From NCBI GenBank assembly GCA_024509875.1, contig JAMPIV010010577.1:124001-188000 (forward strand): a stretch of 64,000 bases of DNA. Reading direction: 5' to 3'. Every line of letters begins with the position of its first letter. The stretch's first letter is position 1. Source of the stretch: Oreohelix idahoensis (Eukaryota; Mollusca; Gastropoda; Stylommatophora; Oreohelicidae). The position numbers and the translations under genes were made by a program. The notes under the pieces are model-generated. The model did not search any database. It was not told the DNA's origin and saw only the letters and a list, made by a program, of their open reading frames with translations. Below are positions 1 to 11,257 of this stretch, one piece after another.

Positions 1-1361
1 TCTCTTTATTTTTTTTCACAACATTTGTTTCCTTTATGGAACAAGCAGTAGTATGTTTGTTACTTGTAACCAATTTATCAGATCTGTCAATAAATACGCT
101 GTTGGTTTTTAACACACTGACTTGAGATTTAGCACTGTTTCTTTCCTTATCTACAGGACTGGATATTACTGTAGATTTTCCTTTGTTATTCTGCCGCCAG
201 CAATCATTATCATTGGAATCATCTGTATTGCGTGAGAAGTTATATCTCCCACGGAAAGATCTATGTCCACCATTCTTGACCGTAGAATCCGCAAAAAGTG
301 TAGAAGGCTGGCTTTTTGCTTTAGTGCTCTGATGATAAGCAACTTTCTGTCTATCCCTGTCACCATTGACAGAAGACAACATATTGCTATTCAAGACTAC
401 GTCAAGCAGACCATTTATTCTTCTTCTTGCTTCTGCAATCTCAATGTCTCTAAGTGCAATCTGTTCACTTAATCTTTTGTTTAAACTATCAGCTTTTAAG
501 ACCTTGCAGCTTTCCTCTGCTAACAAATTTTCAATTTTAATCAATTTGTCTTTCTCCATCATTAACTCTTTCACTCTCTCTTTATCAACCCTCTCAATCT
601 CAATATCATGACTATTCGTAAGCCTATCAACCTTCTCTAGGGATATAGTATCCTTTTCTTTAATTTGGCGACCACAAATCTCATCGTCACTTAACAGATC
701 AATAAGTGTTTCATTACACAACTTCTCATATTTCTTAATCTGAACTTCTAATTTTCCACAAATCTCCGTCTTCTCTTGAACTTTTTGAGTCAGATTTCTA
801 ACTTCGCCATTTTTTTTTCCCAATCTGAGCTTCCATCTCTTTAATTTTGCCTAATGCCGAGTCTAATTTTGCTCGAACACAAGCAAGCTCAGAATTGGAT
901 TTACATAAATCACCTGTAAGTTTAGTTACTTTTTCCTGTAGCTTATTCACTTCAGTAGTACTTTTTAAGCAACTTTCCCTTTTCTCCTGTGTACTTTGTT
1001 TTATATCTCCTATTTGCTTCTTCTCTTTTAACTCCTTTTCCTGATCATCAGAAATGCCGTATTGAATCATCTTTTGTATTCCCTTCCTTATGTGATCGTG
1101 TTTAACATTAACATAGTTGCACACAAATCCACGAAATTCCCAAAGTAGCAAATGCGCTAACTCTTTAGCCATCATTAAATGAGGATGAGACTGAAAATTC
1201 TCCTCAGCAAACTCTCTTAGAGCTCTTGATGCACAAACCAAAAACCTGTCCATAACATGTGACTCAAGCTCTGGGCTTTTTAATCTCTGACAATCTGTCC
1301 CTTCCTGAAACAGATACTCTAATACAGGTCTCATATCCTCCGGATCTGTATCAGAATCCAT
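1..1361 (-). pseudogene. Coiled-coil, gag-like protein, copy 1 (partial, one frameshift)
   Basis: I do not recognise this family. Translation starts at the ATG at 1361, where the frame is conserved with copy 2 (6296). The N-terminal ~100 residues are acidic/helical (DTDPEDMRP near the start). A long Lys/Glu-rich coiled coil follows, with KLTGDLCKSNSEL about 130 residues in, then a basic Asn/Ser-rich stretch that runs off the left edge. The frame breaks near 810 in a run of nine T (plus strand), where copy 2 has one base fewer; beyond it the homologous frame stays open to base 1. There is no zinc knuckle, protease or polymerase motif. Its position, downstream of an LTR-like block and a TGGTGGACC primer-site-like sequence, suggests a retroelement Gag-like product. 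A lineage-specific host gene is the alternative. Confidence 0.6.
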
Positions 1362-2146
1362 TGTGACTTGTTTACTTAGTCAACCATATATGTCTTAATT
1401 AAACTTTCATTATACCAAATCAAGTTTAGATCTCAAATATTGTATCATCAATCCCTGTACATCATCATATTCTATAATTAATCGATATAATTATCGACAA
1501 CAACAACAATAGTTATCAATAGAATAGGATAGTGCAGATTGAGGCTCGTTGACATGGACAGAAGTGGCAACATTTACACACAACAAAAGCACTTAACTGA
1601 AGGTAATCCTGACCCTTTCGCTAACACACTGGATATCACAAAGTTCTAACGTTAAAACACTCCACTGCAGAAAGGTAGAAGGACTAAGCTCTCTTGTCTT
1701 CAGATCTCTGCCAATGTACAGTATGTCCTCAACAATGCATCAGACGACAGGAACCGATCACAGCAACTCTGCAAGTTGTCATTTGAGGTATAAGTGCAGA
1801 CGAACTCTCCAAAATACTGCACCTATAGTTGAATCTGCATATGGAAAGACTGGAACAAGCACTGTAACAATTATGGCATCAATGTCGCTATCAGATAACA
1901 GCTATTTGATATCGAAACCAACTGATAACGTTAGTTTAGTTGCTACACACGCCAAGATATGAGGATGGATATGGGCAGTCAGCTGATACCTGTGTACTGT
2001 TGAATTAAGCCACGCCCACACAGAGCCAAACATAACAACTTTCAGTGTTCCCACTTGTAATGACTGGTCCAGAATCTGACCTAATTTCCTCTCTTGTCAC
2101 GCGAATGTAATGTGGGTGTTACGACCCGTTGATTTGGTCCACCAAA
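1362..2146 (-). other. Leader of coiled-coil element copy 1, with primer-binding-site-like sequence
   Basis: Non-coding stretch between the LTR-like block and the ATG. It aligns by eye with 6297-7432 (copy 2). Its segment at about 1545-1650 aligns in reverse complement with 63833-63945, sharing the motif gaactttgtgatatc. Directly next to the LTR-like end, 2125-2146 reads on the minus strand tttggtggaccaaatc, closely resembling the primer-binding region of the two Gypsy elements (TGGTGGACC). Its use as a primer site is inferred. Confidence 0.5.
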
Positions 2147-3200
2147 TGTTAAATATAATGATAATTATGGTGGATGTTTTTATGGCGAAGAAGGTGAGTG
2201 TGTTTTGGGACAGTCACTCACAGTAGCGTACACACCAAGTCATGGAATGGTGTAACGTCTGATGATATTTTAACCATGGTTTATTACAATTATAACATCA
2301 CGTAGATCTAGACGAATACAGTTACATCGAAACATGAATCTTCATAATGCAGTTAACATACGGCCCATACACATCCTGGCCTACAAAATCTCTACTCCTC
2401 ACATCAGTGCACAAATACTGCATCTACGGCAGATATATAATAATCAAGGCCTACAAAATCTCTATACTTCACATCAGTGCACAAATACTGCATCTACGGC
2501 AGATATATAATAATCAAGGCCTACAAAATCTCTATACTTCACATCAGTGCACAAATACTGCATCTACGGCAGATATATAATAATCAAGGCCTACAAAATC
2601 TCTATACTTCACATCAGTGCACAAATACTGCATCTACGGCAGATATATAATAATCAAGGCCTACAAAATCTCTATACTTCACATCAGTGCACAAATACTG
2701 CATCTACGGCAGATATATAATAATCAAGGCCTACAAAATCTCTATACTTCACATCAGTGCACAAATACTGCATCTACGGCAGATATATAATAATCAAGGC
2801 CTACCAAAATCTCTATAGCCCTGCGCAGGCATACATTATCCAAAAAACACCTTAGGGCTGACCACCTCAGTCAAAAACCCTGCACACACTGAACCCACGG
2901 GAACACACCCCGTTCACACAGTCACGAGAATCTACCGTTCTCTTAACACTGCTCTCAAAAATCCCTGCGGACACTAGCCGCGAGAGCTATTCACACATCA
3001 CTTAAAACCAGTACAGAAACAGTTCATTATGACCAGAGTTCACCTGCTATCTGACATACTGTCTTCCACGAAACCAAGAGGAGATATCTTTAAACAAATC
3101 CATACCAATCTGTAAGCAAGTACTCTAACCCAAAATTAACTCTACTCAACACGTATTTCCCAAGATCATTTCCCTTTCATCACATCTGCACTTATCAATA
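2147..3200 (-). repeat. LTR-like block B (70-bp array inside)
   Basis: In gene orientation the block ends ...ttaaca at 2147. Its two flanks match blocks at 7433-8845, 56400-57480 and 61588-63066: the gtgagtgtgtt / cagtcactcaca segment on the 3' side, and gcgcaggcatac, gtcacgagaat and ctagccgcgagagc on the 5' side. The middle is a private tandem array. The 5' limit near 3200 is set only by loss of similarity. Reading it as an LTR rests on the TGTAA...TTACA ends of the plus-strand copy and the adjacent primer-like sequence. A Helentron/Pearl-type non-autonomous element with a satellite core is the main alternative. Confidence 0.5.
2380..2806. repeat. Tandem array, 70-bp unit, about 6 copies
   Basis: The unit contains acaaatactgcatctacggc and recurs every 70 bases (tctatacttc at 2461, 2531 and onward). 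Units are nearly identical, the first differing slightly, which implies recent amplification. The 77-residue ORF across it is a by-product. Confidence 0.92.
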
Positions 3201-4377
3201 ATGTATATAGAGTATGTATTATACCAATCTGTCCATATTCTTCAAACAAAAAATAGTATCAGGTGTGTCTATCAATTTTACAAAAAAGTTTAATTTAATT
3301 TATAAGTTAATTCTGACTGACAATAGCGTTCAGCTTCAGTATTATTTAACTGTAAATTTATATCTTACTCAGCGTGATATTATATATTATAAATAAATCT
3401 AAAATCTATTGGTACAATAAGATATGAAAAAGAAGTCCTATAAAAATACCTGCAAAGGTTTTGTTTTTGTTTTTTTAAATTGATCAAATTAATCTGCTGC
3501 AAAAATGTTGAAAATAGTATTATTTAAATACTAGGTACTATGCTCTGACAAGATCAGTGTTTCACCAAATGTTAACAATTCAAATTAGAAAAAAAGTTAC
3601 ACTTAGGACTATCCATGAAAATGACTATACATCGTCCAGTAAATGAGTTTGTGCATAGGGCTGGCAATCTCATCATGTACAAAAACTATCCTAACAATTA
3701 CAGCTGCAACAAAAAAAATATACAGATAAATGATTATGATCTAAATGAGCACAAGTTTTAAACCGCTCACTGCATTCATCAAAAACTACATACAAAGCAT
3801 TACCAACAGACATGTTACATATAATCAAAACATAATAGTATACAAATGGCATAAAATATGGGCTGGTACATTATCGAAACAGTCATATATGTCCCACAAA
3901 AAACATATATATAGCAATCGAATGATGCATAATGATGAACATCATAATGTTTTAAAGAAATAACTAATATTTAAATACAACAGCATATAACATATTATAT
4001 ATAGAATATAATAACATGTACTATCCTAAAAAAAAATCAGATGCAAAAATTTCCCATCATTTTGTCAACATGTCCTGACCCTCCAAAACGTAACACATCA
4101 AATGCTCAGTAAGACGCTGATAGGTTCCGCTTGAAGATTACCCACATACGAGCGCAAAGTTGACCTACATTCCTCACGGATAATGTTAACTGGAGCGCCG
4201 ACTCATCACAAAGTCGAATGCTGCGAGACATTACAAATGAAAATTTCTATTATAATCATCTGTTAGATTTAATGAGGAAAAACGGAAAATCAACCTAACA
4301 ATTACCTAACCCTTGTGGTAGTGTAAAGTCTTGGCCCCTTTTTACACCTCAGCAAGCCTTCGTTAAACGCGTAGACA
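3201..4377. other. AT-rich spacer, no gene seen
   Basis: Strongly AT-rich sequence between LTR-like block B and gag-like copy 2. No coding, structural or tandem signal is convincing. A short segment near 3658-3685 (ggctggcaatctcatcatgt) matches a dispersed repeat also seen at 31443 and 40263. No polymerase gene lies here, so copy 2 looks gag-only. Confidence 0.5.
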
Positions 4378-6296
4378 TCACAGAAGGCTTAGAGACAACT
4401 TGACCGTAACGAAAGTTCGTCTCTGCTGTAGGCTGAAAAAAATACTACATTCACAAGAACGAGATGCTCTTTCGATATTACAAGTATGACAATCAATAGT
4501 CTTATTACTTTGCTTGTTAATAATTTTGCTCTTATGTGGAGCACAGCTAACCTGGTTGCGATTTCTATAATTGCTGTTGAGAACATTGTTATTTGTTCTA
4601 TTGACACAGTTGTACTGATTTAAATCCCAGTTAGCATAGTTACGATTAACATCTCTTCTTAGATAAAAATGTCCACCAGATAGAACTTGTTTTTTATCCG
4701 AAAAATTATTACCAGATTGACAGACTTTCATACAATTATTTCCACTATAATTTCCAACACTCTTAGGATCACGATGTTGACATCTGTCAAATTGTTTCTT
4801 GTTTTTAGGAGAAGAAACGTTACTATATGAAGAACTCCCTTGGTACATTCTAACCTCATGGTTATGTCTCCTATCAAAACTGTTTTTAACTTTGCTTGTG
4901 GCAATGTGTTTCAGAAATGGGTCATACTGCCTGGACTGGGTATGACTAGAAGGTTTGATAATCACTATATGGTTTTTCACAAAATATGTTTCATTCCTGG
5001 AACAAGGAGTGCTATCTTTATTTCCTGTTATCAATGTATCAGAGTTTTCAATTAATACCTGGTTGGTTTTTAACACCCTGACTTGAAATTTATTACTGTT
5101 TCTTTCGTTATCTACAGGACTGGCTAATACTGTAGATTTTCCTTTGTTAGTTTGCCGCCAGGAACCAATATCATTAGAAGCATCGGTATTGCGTGGAAAG
5201 TTATATTTTCCACGAAAAGATCTATATCCACTATTATTGAATTTACAATCCGCAAAAAGTGTATGAGGCTGACTTTTTGCTTTCTGTCTATCACTGTCAA
5301 CATTGACAGAAGACCTCATTTTGTTATTCAAGACTATGTCAAGCAGACCATCTACTCTCATTCTGGCTTCTGAAATTTGAATATCTTTAAGTGCAATCTC
5401 TGCACTTAATTTCTTGTTTAAACTCTCAGCTCTTAAAACTTTGCAGCTTTCCTCTGATAGTAAATTTCTAATGTCAGTTAATTTGTCTTTCTCCACCATT
5501 AACTCTTTCACTCTCTCTTTATCATCCCTCTCAATCTCACTATCATGGCTATTCGTAAGCCTATCGACCTTCTCTAGGGATGTGGTATCCTTTTCTTTAA
5601 TTTTGCGACCAAAAATCACATTGTCACTTAACAGATCAGTAAGTGTTTCATTACACAACTTCTCATATTTCTTAATCTGAACTTTTAATTTTTCACAAAT
5701 CTCCCTATTCTCTTGAACTTCTTGAGTTAGATTTCTAACTTCGCCATTTTTATCTTCCATCCGAGCTTCCATCTCTTTAATTTTGCATAATGCAGAGTCT
5801 AATGCTGCTCGAACACTAGCAAGCTCAGAATTTGATTTACATAAATCACCTGTAAGTTTAGTCATTTTTTATGTAGCTTATTCACTTCAGCAGTACTTTT
5901 TAAGCAACTTTCTCTTTGCTCCTGTGTAATCTGTTTTATGTCTCCTATTTGCTTCTTCTCTTCTAATTTCTTTTCCTGTTCAACAGAAATACCGTAGAAA
6001 ATTATTTTGTGTATATTCCTCACTACATGATCATGTTTAACATCCATATAGTTGTACACAAATCTACGAAGGTAATTTAGCAAATCTGCCAAATCGTTAG
6101 CCATCATTAAGGGAGGATCAGATTGAAAGTTATCCTCAGCAAAATGTCTTATGGACAATGATGCATTAGACAAAAGTCTATCCATCACATGGTATTCTAG
6201 TTCTGGGCCTTTTAATCCCTGAAAATCTCTACCTTCTTCACAAACATATTCCAACATAGGCCTCATATCCTCAGGATCTGTATCACAAAAATTCAT
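4378..6296 (-). pseudogene. Coiled-coil, gag-like protein, copy 2 (two frames)
   Basis: Paralogue of the gene at 1-1361 and the more complete copy. The frame from ATG 6296 runs 144 residues (DTDPEDMRP, then helical). It breaks near 5862 because copy 2 has one base fewer than copy 1 in the ttttt segment, and resumes as 495 residues down to 4378. Order: acidic N-terminus, about 200 residues of Glu/Lys-rich coiled coil, then an Arg/Asn/Ser-rich tail with a Cys cluster near the end (CHTC then CEC, not a canonical CCHC knuckle). No enzyme motifs. The two copies carry frame breaks at different places, so the ancestral protein was probably one chain of about 640 residues. Function unknown; Gag-like role inferred from context. 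Confidence 0.6.
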
Positions 6297-7432
6297 AGTG
6301 ACCTGCTTACTCAGTCAACTATATATGTATTAATCAAACTTTCACTATACCAAATCAATTATCTTTTTAAGAAATTGCAATTATTCCTTAATCATTGTAT
6401 CATCAATTCCTGTACATAGGACCTTTATATAGCCATACATTACTCATGCATTAACATATCCTACAATCAATCGATATAATTATCGACAACAAAAACGACA
6501 GCTATTAACAGAATAAGCAATACTCAGTATAGGCAGGCTTGCCGTCATGCACAAAGTGGTACAATCTACACACAACAAAAACCACTTATCTTAAAATAAT
6601 CCCGTCCTTTCCGCCAATACACTAGATATCACAAAGTTCTGCAGATAAAAACACTCCCCCGCAGAAAGGTACAAGACTAGACTCTCTTCTCTTCAGGTTC
6701 TTGCCACAGTATAGAATGTGCTCAACAATGCATCAGATGACAGGAACCGGAGCACAGCAACCTCTGCAACTCTTGACTTGAGATATATCTACAAACGGAC
6801 TCTCCAAAATACTGCACATATAGTTAAACTTGTATATGGACTATCAGACACAGTAACCTTTATGGCTTGAATGTCGCTGGTATCGATCAAATCTTGAATA
6901 ATATAATGGACTCCTGTAGTCCTCCTTTCACGTGTCAACACAAATACTGTCAAAGTCTACAGATATGTTACCTTAATGTTTTCTTAGTAACACTTTCAGT
7001 AATAGGCATTAGATCTCACTTGACTGTAAACCAACAACTGTTAAATTCCTACTGTTATATTCCGCCTATCATATGGCAACAGTTAAATGATTAAATAGGT
7101 CGAGGATTCTGAAGCAATGCGAGGGGATACAAGCCACGCCCACACAGGGCTATTTATAACTTTTATATCACGCGAATGTCGCGAATATCAGATCCTATAA
7201 GACTAGCACACCACTGATACCGCTAGGTTTATTGATACTGTTATTTGTACCGCTATTTGGTGAGTGATACCGTTAAGTTTACTGCTAATATGCCATGGAC
7301 TGGCCAGCACTGGTACATTTATGTGTACTGATCACTGATACCCTCTCTTTGTTGATACACACCCGCCACACCGGCTATTTATGGATATGCGTTACTACTG
7401 TCAAGATTGCTGTTCTATTATCGAGTTTGGAA
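6297..7432 (-). other. Leader of coiled-coil element copy 2
   Basis: Aligns with the copy 1 leader (acatcagatgacaggaacc and ctctccaaaatactgcac are shared). A second part near 7180-7235 (gactagcacaccactg) matches the reverse complement of 63380-63430, tying this copy to the plus-strand copy at the right end. The 75-residue ORF at 6867 is not conserved in copy 1 and is not called. Confidence 0.5.
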
Positions 7433-7471
7433 TGTTGTAGTGAGCGTGTGTAGGTACAATCACACACCACA

Positions 7472-7839
7472 GGTACGCATATCAGAGGCATGGAGCATTG
7501 AAACTACAGGTGACAGCTAATGGCAGTTTATTACCTCATAACACATTACCATCGAATACACATATAGTTCCACAATAATAAAGTACTCCCCGTATCTCAG
7601 AATCATCGAAATACTAATACATAACAATGGCCTTAAAGATACACCATCCACACCAGGTACGCATATCAGAGGCATGGAGCATTGAAACTACAGGTGACAG
7701 CTAATGGCAGTTTATTACCTCATAACACATTACCATCGAATACACATAGTCAAGTTATAGTTCACAATAATAAAGTACTCCCCTTCTCAGAATCATCAAG
7801 ATACTACAATATCAATGGCCTCCTTAAAGATACACCTCA
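7472..7839. repeat. 184-bp direct repeat, two copies
   Basis: ggtacgcatatcagaggcat begins at 7472 and again at 7656. The second copy has a few small indels. The 184-bp spacing is exactly twice the 92-bp period of the neighbouring array. Confidence 0.9.
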
Positions 7840-7849
7840 CATCAGCGCT

Positions 7850-8215
7850 ATAATATAATAATGGATCCTTGTAGCGAACGGACATTATCGCCGTGCTAAC
7901 AACATAAATGGCATCCTCAAGATACTCCTCACATCAGCGCTATAATATAATAATGGATCCTTGTAGCGAACGGACATCATCGCCGTGCTAACAACATAAA
8001 TGGCATCCTCAAGATACTCCTCACATCAGCGCTATAATATAATAATGGATCCTTGTAGCGAACGGACATCATCGCCGTGCTAACAACATAAATGGCATCC
8101 TCAAGATACTCCTCACATCAGCGCTATAATATAATAATGGATCCTTGTAGCGAACGGACATCATCGCCGTGCTAACAACATAAATGGCATCCTCAAGATA
8201 CACATCACATCAGCG
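7850..8215. repeat. Tandem array, 92-bp unit, about 4 copies
   Basis: atggatccttgtagcgaacg recurs at 7861, 7953, 8045 and 8137. Units are almost identical. Shares the kernel cacatcagcgctataat with diverged arrays in the other LTR-like blocks. Confidence 0.92.
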
Positions 8216-8845
8216 CTCTAATAATATAATGAATCCTACCAGCAATTTCTCACAAGACTGCACACCCGGCAGTTTGCAATAATCTCGCCTTCACTCATCT
8301 CAGTGCGATTATATGTCAATATAAGTTAATGGATCCTTACATCTCAAAATACTCACAAACACATGTCTTCACATGTCAAAATTATCCTCTCTCAGGAAAT
8401 AATGGCCTACACAAATAATGATCTCTTATCTTTAGCATTGCGCAGGCATACTATCGAAAATACACACTGTGGGGCCGACTACTTCGGTCGATGCCCAAAA
8501 ACAGGCTGCCCCCGGGATCACACATCTCCCACCTAAAACAGACACGAGACTCGGCTGTTTAAAAAACACAGCTAAGTCTCAATACTTGCACGGGCTAGCC
8601 GCAAGAGCTAAACACCCATAGCTCAAAACAGTTTAGAGAAAACACATCACCACAATTTGAACTGACCAAAGTTCACAACGCTTACTGACTTCGAAACTTC
8701 TCGAACCATACGAGAGAATTCCCCTATCACAATTTAACCTAACATCATAGCTAATCAAGCAACGTAACCCAAAATCGAATCTGTTCACCTAACATTTTCA
8801 GGATCACTTCCCCTTCATAAGATTTAGTCTCAACAGAAATGTTAC

Positions 8846-9888
8846 TGTCAGAAATGTAGCGGTCACCAGAAATACAATGTACTGCGTGAGGTGAAAACTG
8901 GCAGAGTGAACGTGTTGTCTGTCAGCTGGACTGTGTAATGTAGGTTACCAGCGTGAGACCCTGCCAGGGATAATATGACCTCTCAAAACAGTGTACATGT
9001 TACATCTGTATGGTAATGTGCTGAGTGTGGGTGAGAACGCGAATGCTTGAAGCTCTTGGTAAAGATAATGATGCACCCATACACTCACATGCAGTCGTCA
9101 ATGATGAGTGGAAGACTGCTGGCACATTATACACATTTATTCCCGAAAAACAAACAGTAGCACCAATAAGACAGTCAAATCGACAAGATCAAGGACTTCA
9201 CATCATAAGGAATGACTGTTAAATGGTTGGTAAACAAGGCGTGCATTGTACATTATTTAGGACATTAACCATCATCATCTGTCCTTAAGGTTACAGTTAT
9301 CATGTACGAACCCACGACATTCGCGTTATCAGCACGAACAAACCATGCTAAACTCAAATCCCGCCATTCTGCGGCGTTCATCATCATCATAAAGCTTCTG
9401 TTCAATAATAATAAGTTAGTTTCATTTGGCTTTAACTAGAAGCAAAGGAGGAATTCTGTCTCTTCAGATCTGTGAGCTTCACTCACCTAAAGGTAACCCA
9501 AATGTTCTGCAAGCCAAAGGCATAATAGTTAGAGTCATTTTACCTTTCTATAGAATTCCTTGGATACACACTTAATAACAATCGTCAAACTTGACGAACA
9601 CAGAATCACTAGGGGAAAAAAATTAACATTTCAGTCGTATGGAAAACTTTCCAATCCCCATGATGATCTAAAGGAAAATCACAACGGACCAAAACATGTC
9701 CGACAGCCCAGGACCTCATCGTCTCACTGACGGAAGTTTCTTCTTTTGCGCCCAGAATACGCGCATGCCCAGACAACACAAAACCGAGACAATGATTGCA
9801 AGGAAGGGCAGATAATCCTTAAACAACCTATTATGAAAGTAAAACCCGATTATCTAACTTTGACCAACAAAAGTTTTACAACACAGAT
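8846..9888. other. Unassigned sequence
   Basis: About 1 kb between LTR-like block A and the RTE-like LINE. I see no supported gene. The 65-residue plus-strand ORF at 9025 has no recognisable feature. Confidence 0.4.
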
Positions 9889-11257
9889 TTACTTATATGA
9901 CTCCGTCAAAACGACGGCAACACCTCCACTCCCAAAGGAGCACAGGCCTTCAACAAACACATGCCAAGTCCTCCTGTCACGTGCCACCATCTCAAGTTCC
10001 TTCCACGTTCTCCTTATCATTTTTACCTCTGTTTCCAGCTCTCTTCTCCATGTGCTTCTTGGTCTACCTCTGCCTCCCTTGCCCTGGGGTATCCAGAACA
10101 AGGACTGTCTTAAAATGCTATCAACAGGTTTCCTCAGTGTGTGTCCTATCCATCGCCATCGTCTTCTTCTCATCTCTTGTTCCACTGGCACTTGTCTAGT
10201 TCTTGCCATCAGTTCCACGTTGGTAACCTTGTCATTCCATTTTAATCCCTCTATTCTAAGCAAGCACCCATTTATGAAAGTCTGTAGCTTTTTGGTTGTT
10301 GTCTTTGTTGTTCTCCATGTCTCAGAGCCATACAATAGGACTGACTTGACATTTGATTTGAAGATTCTTATTTTCGTGTTGGATCCGATTTCTCTTGATC
10401 TCCATATATTTCTCAATGCAATGAAAGCTCCTCTTGCTTTTTGCATTCTTATCTTGATATCACTGTCTGTCCCTCCAGCTTTGTATATATTGCTGCCAAG
10501 AAATGTGTACGATTACCTGCATTTATTTCTCATTATCTTTGTCTTTTCCCTGTGTATTTTCAGACCCAATTGCTGTGACCTCTCATCGAGACTTTGTTCA
10601 ACTATTATTCTCAAAGTGGCTATCTGGTCTGCACAGGATCTGTTTTGTCGAAAACCTGCTTGTTCATCTCTCACTTTCTTGTCTATGGACTCTTTTAATC
10701 TCTCAAGGATAATTATATTTAATACTTTTCCTGGCACTGATAGTAACATATTCCTCTATAATTTGTGCACTCTTGTAAATTTCCTTTCTTAGGCAACTTA
10801 ACCAGATATCCTTCCTTCCATTCTGCTGGTATCTCTTCCTTTTCTCAGACATCACCAAGTAATTTCTATAACATCTCTGTAGCCGTGTCGATATCTGCTG
10901 TGATGGCCTCTGCTGGAATGCCATCAGGTCCAGCCGCTTTTCCATCTCTTAGAAGCTTTATGGCTAACTTTACTCCTTCCTTCGTTGGTCTTACACCGTT
11001 AATTTGTAGCTCTTCTTCTTCTGGCTGGATGTCCGGGGGGTTTTGTGGAGCTGGTCTATTGAGAAGGTCCTCAAAATATTCTGTCCACCTCTTCATTTGC
11101 TCTTGTATATTGCTGAGCAGTTTTCCATTCTTGTCTTTTATGAGGCAACTTGTTTGCTTGTATTTCCCTGTCAGCTTCTTTGTGCTGTTATACAGTTCTC
11201 TCATATTTCCTTTGGCTGCAGCATCTTCTGCCTCTCTTGCCAACTCCTCAATATATA
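9889..11257 (-). pseudogene. RTE-like LINE, reverse-transcriptase half (decayed)
   Basis: Minus-strand remnants of a non-LTR retrotransposon. In gene order: the pre-RT linker and RT N-terminus at 10866-11243 (DGKAAGPDGIPAEAI), RT pieces at 10703-10945 and 10513-10749 (QAGFRQNRSCADQI), then the C-terminal region at 9889-10446 (LLYGSETW, RWRWIGHTLRK, GRGRPRSTWRRELE). Several frame changes separate them. The catalytic YxDD segment is missing: the frame jumps from the RNRSCADQI region straight to GLKIHREKTK. This copy could not transpose by itself. It joins the endonuclease half at 12464-13620 across an inserted Tc1-like element. Confidence 0.85.

Larger units (their letters stand above)
7433..8845 (-). 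repeat. LTR-like block A (184-bp and 92-bp arrays inside)
   Basis: Same family as block B. Shared 3' side: gagcgtgtg...cacacacc at 7440-7470. Shared 5' side: gcgcaggcatac at 8448, gacacgagactcggctg near 8530, ctagccgcaagagcta near 8595, and gatcacttccccttc near 8805. In gene orientation it ends ctacaaca at 7433. The 5' limit is approximate. Confidence 0.5.

Noticed and set aside
2380..2806. CRISPR-like or other functional repeat array
   Set aside because: Units are contiguous 70-bp tandem repeats without unique spacers, in a eukaryotic repeat context.
9025..9222. 65-residue plus-strand ORF
   Set aside because: No domain, no homologous copy in the window, and a length expected by chance.
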